A stretch of 64,000 bases of DNA from assembly GCA_021847605.1 (NCBI GenBank), contig JAJZQN010000018.1:1-64000 (forward strand). The letters are read 5' to 3'. A model generated the notes under the pieces. The model did no database searches. It worked only from the letters and a program-made list of their open reading frames with translations, and was not told where the DNA came from. This DNA comes from Pseudomonadota bacterium (lineage in GTDB: Bacteria > Pseudomonadota > Alphaproteobacteria > Sphingomonadales > Sphingomonadaceae). How positions within the stretch are numbered: the first letter of the stretch is position 1; the number at the start of each line of letters is the position of its first letter. Positions 1 to 7,877 of this stretch are shown piece after piece. The translations under genes were made by a program, and so were the position numbers.

Positions 1-98
1 CACTTGAAAGTCTCGCCAACGTCAGCGACAATCCCCTCATCAGCTTGCCCGGCGTGGCAGCCTGATCCAGTCCGATCCTCTACCGAGGACAGCCGCTG

Positions 99-347
99 TT
101 ACACCATCCCGCGGGACACGATCCCGGTCTGCTGCAACAATGCTTCGGCGGCGGTGCGTCCGCCATCGGCGGCAGCGAGCGCAGCAGCGTCTGCGATTCC
201 TTGCAACTGGCGGCGGGCGAGATAGACCGACCCTAGATCGACGGCGACAGTGGCGGCGCCGGCAAGCATGAACAGCGCGCCCGCCAACAATATGGTGACG
301 CCGCCTTTCCGGTCGTGCGCTAGTCGCATCCTCTGCTTGAACATCAT
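99..347 (-). pseudogene. TadG-like pilus-assembly protein N-terminus, truncated by a stop
   Basis: The 82 residues have the layout of the N-terminus of a TadG/TadE-like protein: a short basic start, one hydrophobic segment (about residues 17-40, 'ILLAGALFMLAGAATVAVD') and then the alanine-rich helix 'RRQLQGIADAAALAAADG' typical of putative Flp-pilus assembly TadE/G-like proteins. Family members are usually several times longer and continue with a beta-rich periplasmic part. Here a TAA at 99-101 ends the frame. The same frame stays open beyond the stop to the window edge, and a neighbouring frame reads VTAAVLGR, which resembles the usual continuation. A nonsense or frameshift lesion, a sequencing error, or a genuinely short protein are all possible. 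It lies 19 bases after the tadE-like gene on the same strand. Confidence 0.5.
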
Positions 348-366
348 GCCTCTCCCCCCGGACTGG

Positions 367-813
367 TCAGGTGCTGATCCGAACGACCGCGCTTCGTTCG
401 AGCATGCGGTTGGCGGCTGGGACGGGAATGGCCGCCAGCAGCGGGGCGTTGTTCATGTCGTATCGAAGGGTGACGCGATAATAGCCCGAGCTTTCCGTCG
501 TAGTGACGTTAATAGTCTGGGCGGCCGGGACCGGAAAAGCCGCGCGAGCAGCGTTAATGCTCTGGTCGACCAGTGTCCGGCGTTCCGTTGTATTGAGGCC
601 CGCCACGGCTGCGCGAGCGGCGTCATTGGCGGCCTGTTGCAGGCTGTGCGCCGTCATGAACCAGGTGCCGTAGATCAGAATGCCAAACATCAGCGCGACC
701 ATGATCGGTAGCGCAAAGGCTGCCTCGATCAGGACCGTGCCATGCTGATTACCCACCACCTTGGACAAGCGGCGCCAGAAATGCATGGGCAAAAAAGATG
801 GCCGTTGGTGCAT
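367..813 (-). CDS. TadE-like pilus assembly protein
   Basis: This is a 148-residue protein of the TadE family, pseudopilin-like membrane proteins associated with tight-adherence (Flp) pili. It has a short cytoplasmic N-terminus, then 'GTVLIEAAFALPIMVALMFG', which is the TadE hallmark: a Glu inside the start of the single membrane helix, as in type IV pilin-like proteins. An Ala-rich helix and a short beta-rich periplasmic domain follow. I chose the ATG at 813; two codons upstream there is an in-frame TTG (819). It is followed at once by the truncated TadG-like frame. No tad secretion ATPase or prepilin peptidase is in the window, so the rest of the machine must be elsewhere or absent. Confidence 0.75.
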   Translation of the reverse strand: MHQRPSFLPMHFWRRLSKVVGNQHGTVLIEAAFALPIMVALMFGILIYGTWFMTAHSLQQAANDAARAAVAGLNTTERRTLVDQSINAARAAFPVPAAQTINVTTTESSGYYRVTLRYDMNNAPLLAAIPVPAANRMLERSAVVRIST

Positions 814-1014
814 GTCCAACAGCCTACGCCCGTTCGGTCAATCGACGGTTTTTTCCTGCAATGCAAAAGAAAGCGTAAATTGCAGAAAAAGCGATCTATG
901 AATTATGGTTGTTTTTCACGATATTATATTCGATTAAAAGATGGTTTATGCTTTACGCTTGGCCGATCAACAAGAGAAAGTGAGCAAAATTTGCACAGGA
1001 CGCGCAAAATTCCG
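814..1014. other. AT-rich intergenic region upstream of the tadE-like gene
   Basis: This gap between the tadE-like start and the stop of the PAS protein is much richer in A and T than its surroundings, especially 880-1010. Read on the minus strand it is the promoter region of the tad pair and contains a TATAAT hexamer (923-928) but no good -35 partner. I see no gene in it. Confidence 0.4.
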
Positions 1015-1923
1015 TCATGAATTTGACAGAGGGGTTTCAGTGTCAATCAATGGCGTAAGCAGCAGGACGGCCCCCTCTGTACCATAAGTCCCCTGTAATG
1101 CGGCGATGGCAATTTCCAGAGGGACCAGACGGCCATTATTGGCAAGAAGGCGCGCCGTCGTGCGTCGGTCGCCCTGTCCGCGCAGGACGGCTTCCAGATC
1201 GGCCCGAAATTCAGGACGCCCGCCCAATTCTACCAGGTCGGCGAGGGCGATGTTGGTCAGGCGGGCTTCGGGCAGATTGACCATTGCGCAAAATGTGTCA
1301 TCCGCCGTTTCGATAAAGCCGCGCGCAGAAATGCGAACATAGCCCACGGCACCATGGACAGCCATCGCCCTGAGAATGGCGCTTTTGACATCGGCCAGCC
1401 GATGTTGCCGCACATGGCTGGTGATGTCGCGCGCCAGAAGAGCGACGCCGCCGTCAATCGCCTGGGTCTGAACATTGAGCCAGCATTCCGGGCGAAAGGG
1501 GGAAGGGATGTCGGCAGAACCGGCTTCGCCGGTCATCAGCGTGTGTCGGATATGGGCCTCAATCAAGGTGCCGCCCAGTTCGGGCAAGGCATCCCACAGG
1601 GGCATTTCGTCAAGGGGGCGTTGCGCCCGGTCGGACAGGGTCAATATGGCCGGATTGGCGTAGCGGATGATGAATTCGCCATCGCAGAGCAGGATGGCCT
1701 GATGCACATGATCGGCAAGTTCGAAAAGGCGGTTGGGGGAGGCTGTCACCTCGGCGCCCGGACTGCCCATGGATTCGAGGATGTTGGTGCCCATGAAGAC
1801 ATGGGTTTCACGCCCGTGATGGGTTATGAAAACGGCCTCGCGGGAACCGACCTCTCGCCAATGAGCGAAATTTCGAACCAGATCGGCCGCCGCGACATGG
1901 CGGTGACGGGCGTTGTTCAGCAT
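1015..1923 (-). CDS. PAS-domain protein with Phd/YefM-like N-terminus
   Basis: This 302-residue soluble protein has two PAS-like modules, about residues 65-165 ('ANPAILTLSDRAQRPLDEM', ending near 'ARDITSHVRQ') and 180-295, with no kinase, cyclase or other output domain. The first ~50 residues read A-x-L-x-R/N-F-x-x-W-R-E-V-G-x-R-E-A-V-F-I-T-H-H-G-R, the pattern of the Phd/YefM antitoxin fold (helix, then 'VFITHHGRETHVF' as the beta hairpin, then a final helix). That would make it a DNA- or partner-binding module controlled by PAS sensing; this is inference from pattern only. A GTGGAGG lies upstream of the ATG. It stands alone between the small membrane protein and the tad genes. Confidence 0.65.
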   Translation of the reverse strand: MLNNARHRHVAAADLVRNFAHWREVGSREAVFITHHGRETHVFMGTNILESMGSPGAEVTASPNRLFELADHVHQAILLCDGEFIIRYANPAILTLSDRAQRPLDEMPLWDALPELGGTLIEAHIRHTLMTGEAGSADIPSPFRPECWLNVQTQAIDGGVALLARDITSHVRQHRLADVKSAILRAMAVHGAVGYVRISARGFIETADDTFCAMVNLPEARLTNIALADLVELGGRPEFRADLEAVLRGQGDRRTTARLLANNGRLVPLEIAIAALQGTYGTEGAVLLLTPLIDTETPLSNS

Positions 1924-2016
1924 GGGTCGATAGCCTCCACTCGCTCCGTCGGCAGCATTCGCACCTCTCCCCCCCTGATAGCGGAACTGGCTTTACTGTC
2001 CAGATCGGATCATCCG

Positions 2017-2241
2017 TTACCAGCTATCATATGACCTTTGATATTCCAATGCATCCAATATCTTGCCGCCCGCCATGAAGACGGCGCCTGAACATGCGAG
2101 CGCCAGCAGATGACCGCCAAAACCCGGATATTGCTGCATATACACAACGCCCCGTTCGGATGCGCCCAGCGCCAATGCGTAAATGACAAGGAACGCCTCA
2201 AACTTGGTCTTAATAATGAAGAGGCGCTTAATCTGTTCCAT
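2017..2241 (-). CDS. Small hypothetical membrane protein
   Basis: This 74-residue frame starts at the ATG at 2241 (MEQIKRLFIIKTKFEAF...). A longer in-frame start at 2367 would add 42 residues of unconvincing sequence. Two hydrophobic stretches (about residues 14-26 and 40-60, 'LLALACSGAVFMAGGKILDA') suggest one or two membrane segments. The N-terminal 'IIKTKFEAFLVIYALALGA' and tyrosines near the end give it the look of conserved small sphingomonad proteins, but I do not recognise a named family. No function can be assigned. Confidence 0.5.
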   Translation of the reverse strand: MEQIKRLFIIKTKFEAFLVIYALALGASERGVVYMQQYPGFGGHLLALACSGAVFMAGGKILDALEYQRSYDSW

Positions 2242-2429
2242 GACAATCCCAGTAATGTTTTGCCCCGCAGTTGCGGGGGCTGCCATGTTGCGTGTCGGGC
2301 GAGAATGGAGCCTGCCAGTAATGGCAGCACCACTTCCCGATAAAACAAATGACATATCGTCATTCATTAGAACGGCGATGACAGACCGACTATGGGCATG
2401 GCCCGTCGCCAGCAGAATGTCTCGTCGTC

Positions 2430-3689
2430 TTAAGGGATTAGGTCGCCGGAAAGTTGCAGATGGTCAACAAGCGTTAACCATGATTGTTCAATCCGGGCGA
2501 TCAGCCGTGTGTCGCCAAGGTCGTCGGGAACGATGGTTTCCGGCCAATAATTGGAAACGATGCCGGCGATTTCGTCCAATTTTGGTTCATCGACCAGAAA
2601 ACGGGGGTCGATGTTGTTCGGGTCGGCTACGATTCTCAGGCGCAGGCAGGCAGGGCCGCCGCCATTGGCCATGGATTGGCGCACATCGACAGGCACGAGT
2701 CGGCGAATCGGGCCATTGCCTGCCACCATCTGTTCCAGCCAATGCCATACCGCAGGCGTTTCGCGCGCTTCGGTAGGCAGGATGAGTGCCATGGCACCGT
2801 CGGGCAGGGTCACAAGTTGCGCGTTGAACAGGTAGGATGTGATCGCGTCGGCCAAGCTGATGGCGGAGGCAGGCACTTCTACGATTTCGACAGACGGCAT
2901 TACCTGCCGCAGGCGGGCATAAAAGGCATCCTTGTCGGCGAAGGCATGTTCATGGGTGAAAAGGACGCGCTCATTGGCGACGGCGACCACGTCATTGTGA
3001 AAGGCTCCGGCGGCGATCGCCTGTTCCGATTGCTGAACAAAGAGGGTGCGATCGGGCGACAGGCCATGGCGGCGGGCGACGGCCTTGCTCGCCTCTACAT
3101 GCTGACGCGCGGGGAAGGGGCCACCCGACTGGCCATAGACGAAGACCTCTACGCCGGGCAGATCGTGCCGGTCGCTCAGCCGCATGTGATTTGCGGCCCC
3201 TTCATCACCGAAAGGTGCGGGAATAGGGGCGTGGACGGCAAAGGCCCGATCGTCGGAAAAAGCGATGCGTAGCTGTCTGAGCGTCTGGGGCCATTCGTGG
3301 CTGCGATGCGGCATGGTGACGAGATTGGCGACGGTCAGGTGGGTTCGGCCATCCTGCGTATCGCTCGCCGGGGAAACGGTGGCGGCGTTGGCGGCCCACA
3401 TGGATGACGCAGACATGGCAGCGGCGCGGATATGCGGTTCGGCATGGCTGATGTCCGTACCCAATTGTGCGAGCCATTCTCCGTCCGGGCGCCATTGCGG
3501 CAGGAAGATACCCTGACGCAGACCCAGGCGGATATTGCCGCGCATCTTTTCTATCCCCTGAAGCGCCGCGGCGCGTGGATAGGATGCAGCGCCGGCATTG
3601 CGGGAGGAGGCAAGGTTGCCCAAACTTAGCCCCGCATAATTATGGCTGGGGCCGATCAGCCCGTCGAAATTGATTTCCGTGATGCTCAT
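2430..3689 (-). CDS. astB: N-succinylarginine dihydrolase
   Basis: AstB converts N2-succinylarginine to N2-succinylornithine, two ammonia and CO2, the second step of the arginine succinyltransferase (AST) pathway in the cytosol. The 419 residues cover the whole family length. Visible signatures are the start 'EINFDGLIGPSHNYAGLS', the central 'FHNDVVAV' with the catalytic His, and 'GGGPACLRLR' with the probable catalytic Cys near residue 348. Its ATG overlaps the TGA of astA (ATGA), so the two are translationally coupled. The other AST genes (astC, astD, astE) are not adjacent in this window. Confidence 0.95.
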   Translation of the reverse strand: MSITEINFDGLIGPSHNYAGLSLGNLASSRNAGAASYPRAAALQGIEKMRGNIRLGLRQGIFLPQWRPDGEWLAQLGTDISHAEPHIRAAAMSASSMWAANAATVSPASDTQDGRTHLTVANLVTMPHRSHEWPQTLRQLRIAFSDDRAFAVHAPIPAPFGDEGAANHMRLSDRHDLPGVEVFVYGQSGGPFPARQHVEASKAVARRHGLSPDRTLFVQQSEQAIAAGAFHNDVVAVANERVLFTHEHAFADKDAFYARLRQVMPSVEIVEVPASAISLADAITSYLFNAQLVTLPDGAMALILPTEARETPAVWHWLEQMVAGNGPIRRLVPVDVRQSMANGGGPACLRLRIVADPNNIDPRFLVDEPKLDEIAGIVSNYWPETIVPDDLGDTRLIARIEQSWLTLVDHLQLSGDLIP

Positions 3690-4693
3690 GGTCGTCCCGC
3701 CATGGTGAAATTATCACCTTCTTTCAGTTTCATGCGCGATGCACTGGCCATATCGAGGGAAATGCTGCCATCCTCCATTTCCTGTATGAAGCCCCAGGTG
3801 CAGCGGAAATCAGCAAGTTTTCCGGCGGCGATCAGCATTTTGTCACCACCCTTGTCATGCATGGCGGCAAGGGTGGCATCGCGTGCGCCGGCGACGGTCT
3901 GTAGCTGATCGATCTGTCCCACCATGGTCGGGCCGCCGTCGAAAATATCGACATAGCCGGCATTATCGAACCCTTCTGTTTCCAGCATCCGCATGGCCGC
4001 CCGGCCGTTGGGATGGGGCAGTCCGATGACCGCACGCGCGCTGTCGGTCAGCATGGCGGTGTAGATGGGCGTCTTTGGCATGAGGTCGGCGATGAACTGG
4101 TTGCCGTTGACGGCGTTGAATTCGTCGGCCTCCTGAAAGTTCATGCCGAAAAAACGGCCGGCAAGGCCATCCCAGAAAGGCGATCCGCCCGCCTCGTCGA
4201 TCACGCCGCGCAATTCGGCGATGATACGATCGCCGAAACGAGAGCGATGGCCACGGATATAGAGATAGCGGCTGCGTGCCAGGAGCAGGCCCAACCCCTC
4301 CGCCCGTTCGCGAGGATGGAGGAAGAGGCCGCCGACTTCAGTCGACCCTTCCAGATCGGTGGTCAGGGAAAGCATCTGAGCGCGGAAAGTGCGGCCGAGT
4401 TCACGGCTATGTTGTGTCAGAACGCCCAGTCGGTAGGAATAAAAGGGCCAGCGCTGGCCGACGGTGGAAAATATCTGGCATGTTCCGCGCACCTGCCCGG
4501 TGTCGGTATTCTCCAGCACCATGACGATGAGTTCATCCTCTATTCCCTCATCCGTGCGCGAGAGAGCCTGTTCGGTGCGGGCGAGTTTGGCAGCGAGAGC
4601 CTGCCGGTCGGGCGGAAGATTGGTGAAGCCGCCGCCGGTCAGCTTTGCCATTTCGTACAAGGTCTGAAGATCGTCCGCGCGTGCGGACCGCAT
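3686..4693 (-). CDS. astA: Arginine N-succinyltransferase
   Basis: AstA transfers succinyl from succinyl-CoA to the alpha-amino group of arginine, opening the AST route of arginine breakdown. The sequence begins with the typical 'MRSARADDLQTLYEMAKLTG' followed by GGFTNLP, and ends with an aspartate/glutamate-rich GNAT-like C-terminal domain; 335 residues is the normal length. I chose the ATG at 4693, because the longer frame begins with a TTG four codons earlier and family members start at this point. The stop overlaps the astB start, so astA-astB form a two-gene operon. Confidence 0.93.
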   Translation of the reverse strand: MRSARADDLQTLYEMAKLTGGGFTNLPPDRQALAAKLARTEQALSRTDEGIEDELIVMVLENTDTGQVRGTCQIFSTVGQRWPFYSYRLGVLTQHSRELGRTFRAQMLSLTTDLEGSTEVGGLFLHPRERAEGLGLLLARSRYLYIRGHRSRFGDRIIAELRGVIDEAGGSPFWDGLAGRFFGMNFQEADEFNAVNGNQFIADLMPKTPIYTAMLTDSARAVIGLPHPNGRAAMRMLETEGFDNAGYVDIFDGGPTMVGQIDQLQTVAGARDATLAAMHDKGGDKMLIAAGKLADFRCTWGFIQEMEDGSISLDMASASRMKLKEGDNFTMAGRP

Positions 4694-4814
4694 GATGAAA
4701 CTCAAGCCGCCATCCCCCTTGTCAGCCGTTCATGTTGGACGGCATTCGATCATGACGGCAGGGGTATCAGAGCCCGACCTGTCGCTCTACCCCCGAAAGC
4801 GAAAGCTATCGGCG

Positions 4815-5714
4815 TCAGAAATCATAAGTGAGCGTGAGGCGGCCCAGCGTGTTGAAGGCGCGCGCGGCAAGGACGGTCGCCGATTCATATTGTAGGTTAT
4901 AGCTCATCGCGGCGGACCAGCGGGTCGTGACCTTGGTTTCCAGCGATGTGGTCGAATTGAGCGAGTAAACGTCGCTTTCGACATAACCCGAAGCATTTTG
5001 TTTAAATGTCAGGCGGGGCGAGGCGCGCCAGGCCATCGTCATCGAACCACGCGCACCGAATTTGGTTTCACGCTCGCCAAGATCATATTTGGCGTGGCGG
5101 ATGGACGGACCGATGTCGAGCGAGAGATCGACGGGTTTGCTGACGATCAGCTTGTAACCCACGCCGATCGATCCGGTATAACGTTCGTCATAACCAATCG
5201 AAGTGTCGCGTTCGAACTGGGCGAGGCCATAGGCAAAACCACGCGAATCAAATTCGAAACGGGGTTCGTAACCCGCGAAATAGCGTTCCCGTGATGTGAC
5301 GCCGTTGGCGCGGCGATAATCGGCGTTGGCGGATAGCTTGTGGCTCCATTGCAACCCGGTGCGGGTCGCGCTGGCGGCCAGGCTGATACCGATTTCGTTG
5401 GTCGAACCCGATGACTGGAAACCACCTGCCTCGACCCGACCAGTCCATAATTCGGTGAAGGTTGCTTCCCGAATCAAGGTGTCATGGGTCGCCTTGGTCC
5501 GTTCTTTCCAGCTATTGACCAATCGCTGAATTTCGTCGGCCGAGGCAGGATTGGTCTGCTTTGCGATCTTGGAAACGGTGGCGATTTCCGCTTCGTTTCC
5601 GTTGGCGATCGCCGCCTCCAGCATTTCACGGACCGCAGGTGGCAGCATGGCGGGTTCGGCGGCGATCGCCGGTGTAGCGATCGATAACGGAAGCAGGATC
5701 AGGCAGGCACGCAT
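4815..5714 (-). CDS. DUF481 outer-membrane beta-barrel protein
   Basis: The 299 residues begin with a Sec signal peptide (MRACLILLPLSIATPAIAA, cleavage after AIA-A). A short helical region (about 25-80) follows and then a domain of alternating amphipathic beta strands ending in '...GRLTLTYDF', with a C-terminal Phe as in outer-membrane proteins. The repeated strand pattern ('GRVEAGGFQSSGSTNEIGIS', 'FDSRGFAYGLAQFERD') matches the DUF481 family (YdiY-like), whose exact role is unknown. The ATG at 5714 is the only good start. It stands between astA and rppH with its own spacing on both sides. Confidence 0.8.
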   Translation of the reverse strand: MRACLILLPLSIATPAIAAEPAMLPPAVREMLEAAIANGNEAEIATVSKIAKQTNPASADEIQRLVNSWKERTKATHDTLIREATFTELWTGRVEAGGFQSSGSTNEIGISLAASATRTGLQWSHKLSANADYRRANGVTSRERYFAGYEPRFEFDSRGFAYGLAQFERDTSIGYDERYTGSIGVGYKLIVSKPVDLSLDIGPSIRHAKYDLGERETKFGARGSMTMAWRASPRLTFKQNASGYVESDVYSLNSTTSLETKVTTRWSAAMSYNLQYESATVLAARAFNTLGRLTLTYDF

Positions 5715-5766
5715 GGCCCCGTCATACCCAATCGACCGGAAATTTTAACCCCATTCCTTCACCGGA

Positions 5767-6246
5767 TTAGATAAGCGATCGAAATTCCTGCAAAATGTCC
5801 CGGTACAGCTTACGTTTGAAGGGGACGATCATATCGGGGAGGGTTTCGGGTGAGGCCCATTTCCATTCCCGAAATTCGGGATGTTTGGTTTCGATATTGA
5901 TGTCCGCGTCGCTGCCCACGAAGCGGGCGAGAAACCAATATTGGCGCTGCCCACGATATTTGCCGCCCCACAATTTTCCGATCAATTCGGGTGGCAGGTC
6001 GTAGAAATGCTCTTCCTTCGCCCGCGCGATGATTTCGACATCATTGTGGACGATGCCGGTTTCCTCATTCAGTTCGCGCAGGGCGGCGGTTTTGGCATCT
6101 TCGCCTTCGTCGATGCCGCCCTGCGGCATCTGCCAAGCCTCGACTTCGTTATCGAGCCGTTGCCCCACGAAAACTTTGCCATCCATGTTCACGAGCATGA
6201 TGCCGACGCATGGCCGGTATCCCAATGACTGCTGATCGTTCGGCAT
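5767..6246 (-). CDS. rppH: RNA pyrophosphohydrolase (Nudix)
   Basis: RppH removes pyrophosphate from 5'-triphosphorylated RNAs and so starts 5'-end-dependent mRNA decay. The Nudix box (GX5EX7REUXEEXGU) is intact at residues 43-65 of the 159-residue product. The flanking 'YRPCVGIMLVN' and 'GQRQYWFLARF' are the usual RppH signatures. I chose the ATG at 6246 (MPNDQQSLGYRPCVG); the open frame extends 71 codons further upstream, but that part has no family match and no convincing start. Confidence 0.92.
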   Translation of the reverse strand: MPNDQQSLGYRPCVGIMLVNMDGKVFVGQRLDNEVEAWQMPQGGIDEGEDAKTAALRELNEETGIVHNDVEIIARAKEEHFYDLPPELIGKLWGGKYRGQRQYWFLARFVGSDADINIETKHPEFREWKWASPETLPDMIVPFKRKLYRDILQEFRSLI

Positions 6247-6464
6247 CGACGCCTTATGTCCCCTTGTTTGTGCCCCGGATTGTGGGAAGCGCCCGCCCAT
6301 TATGTTCGGGGGTTTCCTGCGCAACCATCGGTGGAGGATAGGGTGCCCATTGCCATCCGTCCATTGATCGAATCGACTATTGCGTGATTTGCGGCGGACC
6401 GTGGCCGACAAGCTGCCCCATGGGGAGGTTGGAACCTGATGGCTATGGGCGCATTGCACGTCGC

Positions 6465-7841
6465 ATGTCCGATCCCGTCCTGCTCTGGCTCCGCCAGGAT
6501 CTTCGCCTGTCCGATCAGGCCGCCCTCGCCGCCGCTATACATGAAGGGCCGGTCATTCCGGTGTATGTCCTGGACGATGAAACGCCGCGACGATGGGCGA
6601 TGGGCGGCGCTTCGCGATGGTGGCTGCACCATAGCCTGACGCGACTGGACGAAAGCCTGCGCGCCAAGGGGTCACGCTTGATCCTGCGACGGGCCAAGGC
6701 AGCCGATTGCATCACGCAAATTGCAAAGGAGGTGGGGGCAAAGCGGGTCCATGCGCTGCACCATTATGAGCCATGGTGGCGCAATGCGGAAAAAGCGGTG
6801 GCGCGTGAAGTGGAGCTGTGCCTGCACGACGGCGCGTTGCTGCTGCCGCCCGGCGCGGTGCGGACGGGTGGGGGCGGCATATATCGCATCTATACGCCCT
6901 TTGCCCGTGCGGTGATGGAGCATATGCCGCCCGCCGAGCCGATACGGGCGCCAGTGCATATTCCTGCGCCGGATAATTGGCCTGCAAGTGACATGCTGGA
7001 AGATTGGGCGTTGCTGCCTACCAATCCTGACTGGGCATCGGGCTTCGCAAGGGACTGGGCGCCGGGCGAAGCAGGCGGGCGGGAGAATGTGGCCGATTTT
7101 CTGGATCATGTTGCCGCCTATGACCATGATCGCAATTTGCCTTCGATCGAAGGATCGTCGCGCCTTTCCCCGCATCTGCATTTCGGGGAAATATCGCCAG
7201 CCTATGTGTGGCATCGCGTGATCGCTTCAGGACAACCCGCAACGACATATCTTAAAGAGCTGATCTGGCGCGATTATGCCCATAGTCAGATATGCAGCCT
7301 GCCCACTTACGGCAGCCAGAATGCACGCGATCGGTTCGATGCGTTTCCATGGCGCGATCTGCGGGAGGCGAGGAGCGATTTTACGGCGTGGAAGACGGGC
7401 CGGACAGGATACCCGATCGTGGACGCGGGGATGCGGCAATTATGGGCGACCGGATGGATGCACAACCGGGTCCGCATGATCGCCGCTAGCTTTCTGATCA
7501 AGCATCTGCTGATCGATTGGCGGCATGGGGCCGACTGGTTCTGGGATACGTTGGTGGATGCCAGTTACGCGAATAACAGCGTGAACTGGCAATGGGTGGC
7601 TGGAAGCGGCGTGGACGCCAATATATTTTCGCGGATCATGGCGCCGCTCACTCAGTCGGAGAAATTCGATGCGGCGGACTATATTCGGGAGTGGGTGCCG
7701 GAACTGGCTACGCTGTCCGATGCCATCATTCATGATCCTGAAGCGCATGGCGCGAGGCCGGCCGACTACCCGGCCAAGATAATCGGTCATCGCGAAGGTC
7801 GTGAGCGCGCATTGGAGGCAGTTCGCCACATCAAGCAATGA
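6465..7841 (+). CDS. phrB: Deoxyribodipyrimidine photo-lyase (class I)
   Basis: This is a flavoprotein that uses blue light to split cyclobutane pyrimidine dimers. The N-terminal antenna-binding Rossmann domain starts 'VLLWLRQDLRLSDQAAL' and the C-terminal FAD domain contains the conserved 'RTGYPIVDAGMRQLWATGW', 'MHNRVRM' and 'WQWVAGSGVDA' motifs; 458 residues is normal. The ATG at 6465 is chosen by homology; an in-frame ATG at 6420 would add 15 residues and I see no strong ribosome site for either. The TGA is directly followed by the possible TTG start of the cyclopropane synthase gene, so the two are probably cotranscribed. Confidence 0.93.
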   Translation: MSDPVLLWLRQDLRLSDQAALAAAIHEGPVIPVYVLDDETPRRWAMGGASRWWLHHSLTRLDESLRAKGSRLILRRAKAADCITQIAKEVGAKRVHALHHYEPWWRNAEKAVAREVELCLHDGALLLPPGAVRTGGGGIYRIYTPFARAVMEHMPPAEPIRAPVHIPAPDNWPASDMLEDWALLPTNPDWASGFARDWAPGEAGGRENVADFLDHVAAYDHDRNLPSIEGSSRLSPHLHFGEISPAYVWHRVIASGQPATTYLKELIWRDYAHSQICSLPTYGSQNARDRFDAFPWRDLREARSDFTAWKTGRTGYPIVDAGMRQLWATGWMHNRVRMIAASFLIKHLLIDWRHGADWFWDTLVDASYANNSVNWQWVAGSGVDANIFSRIMAPLTQSEKFDAADYIREWVPELATLSDAIIHDPEAHGARPADYPAKIIGHREGRERALEAVRHIKQ

Positions 7842-7877
7842 TTGCCGTCCGCTTCACCATCAGGCAGAAGTGACGTC

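Noticed and set aside
6247-6459. 71-codon N-terminal extension of RppH
   Set aside because: No family similarity; the fold begins at the ATG at 6246.
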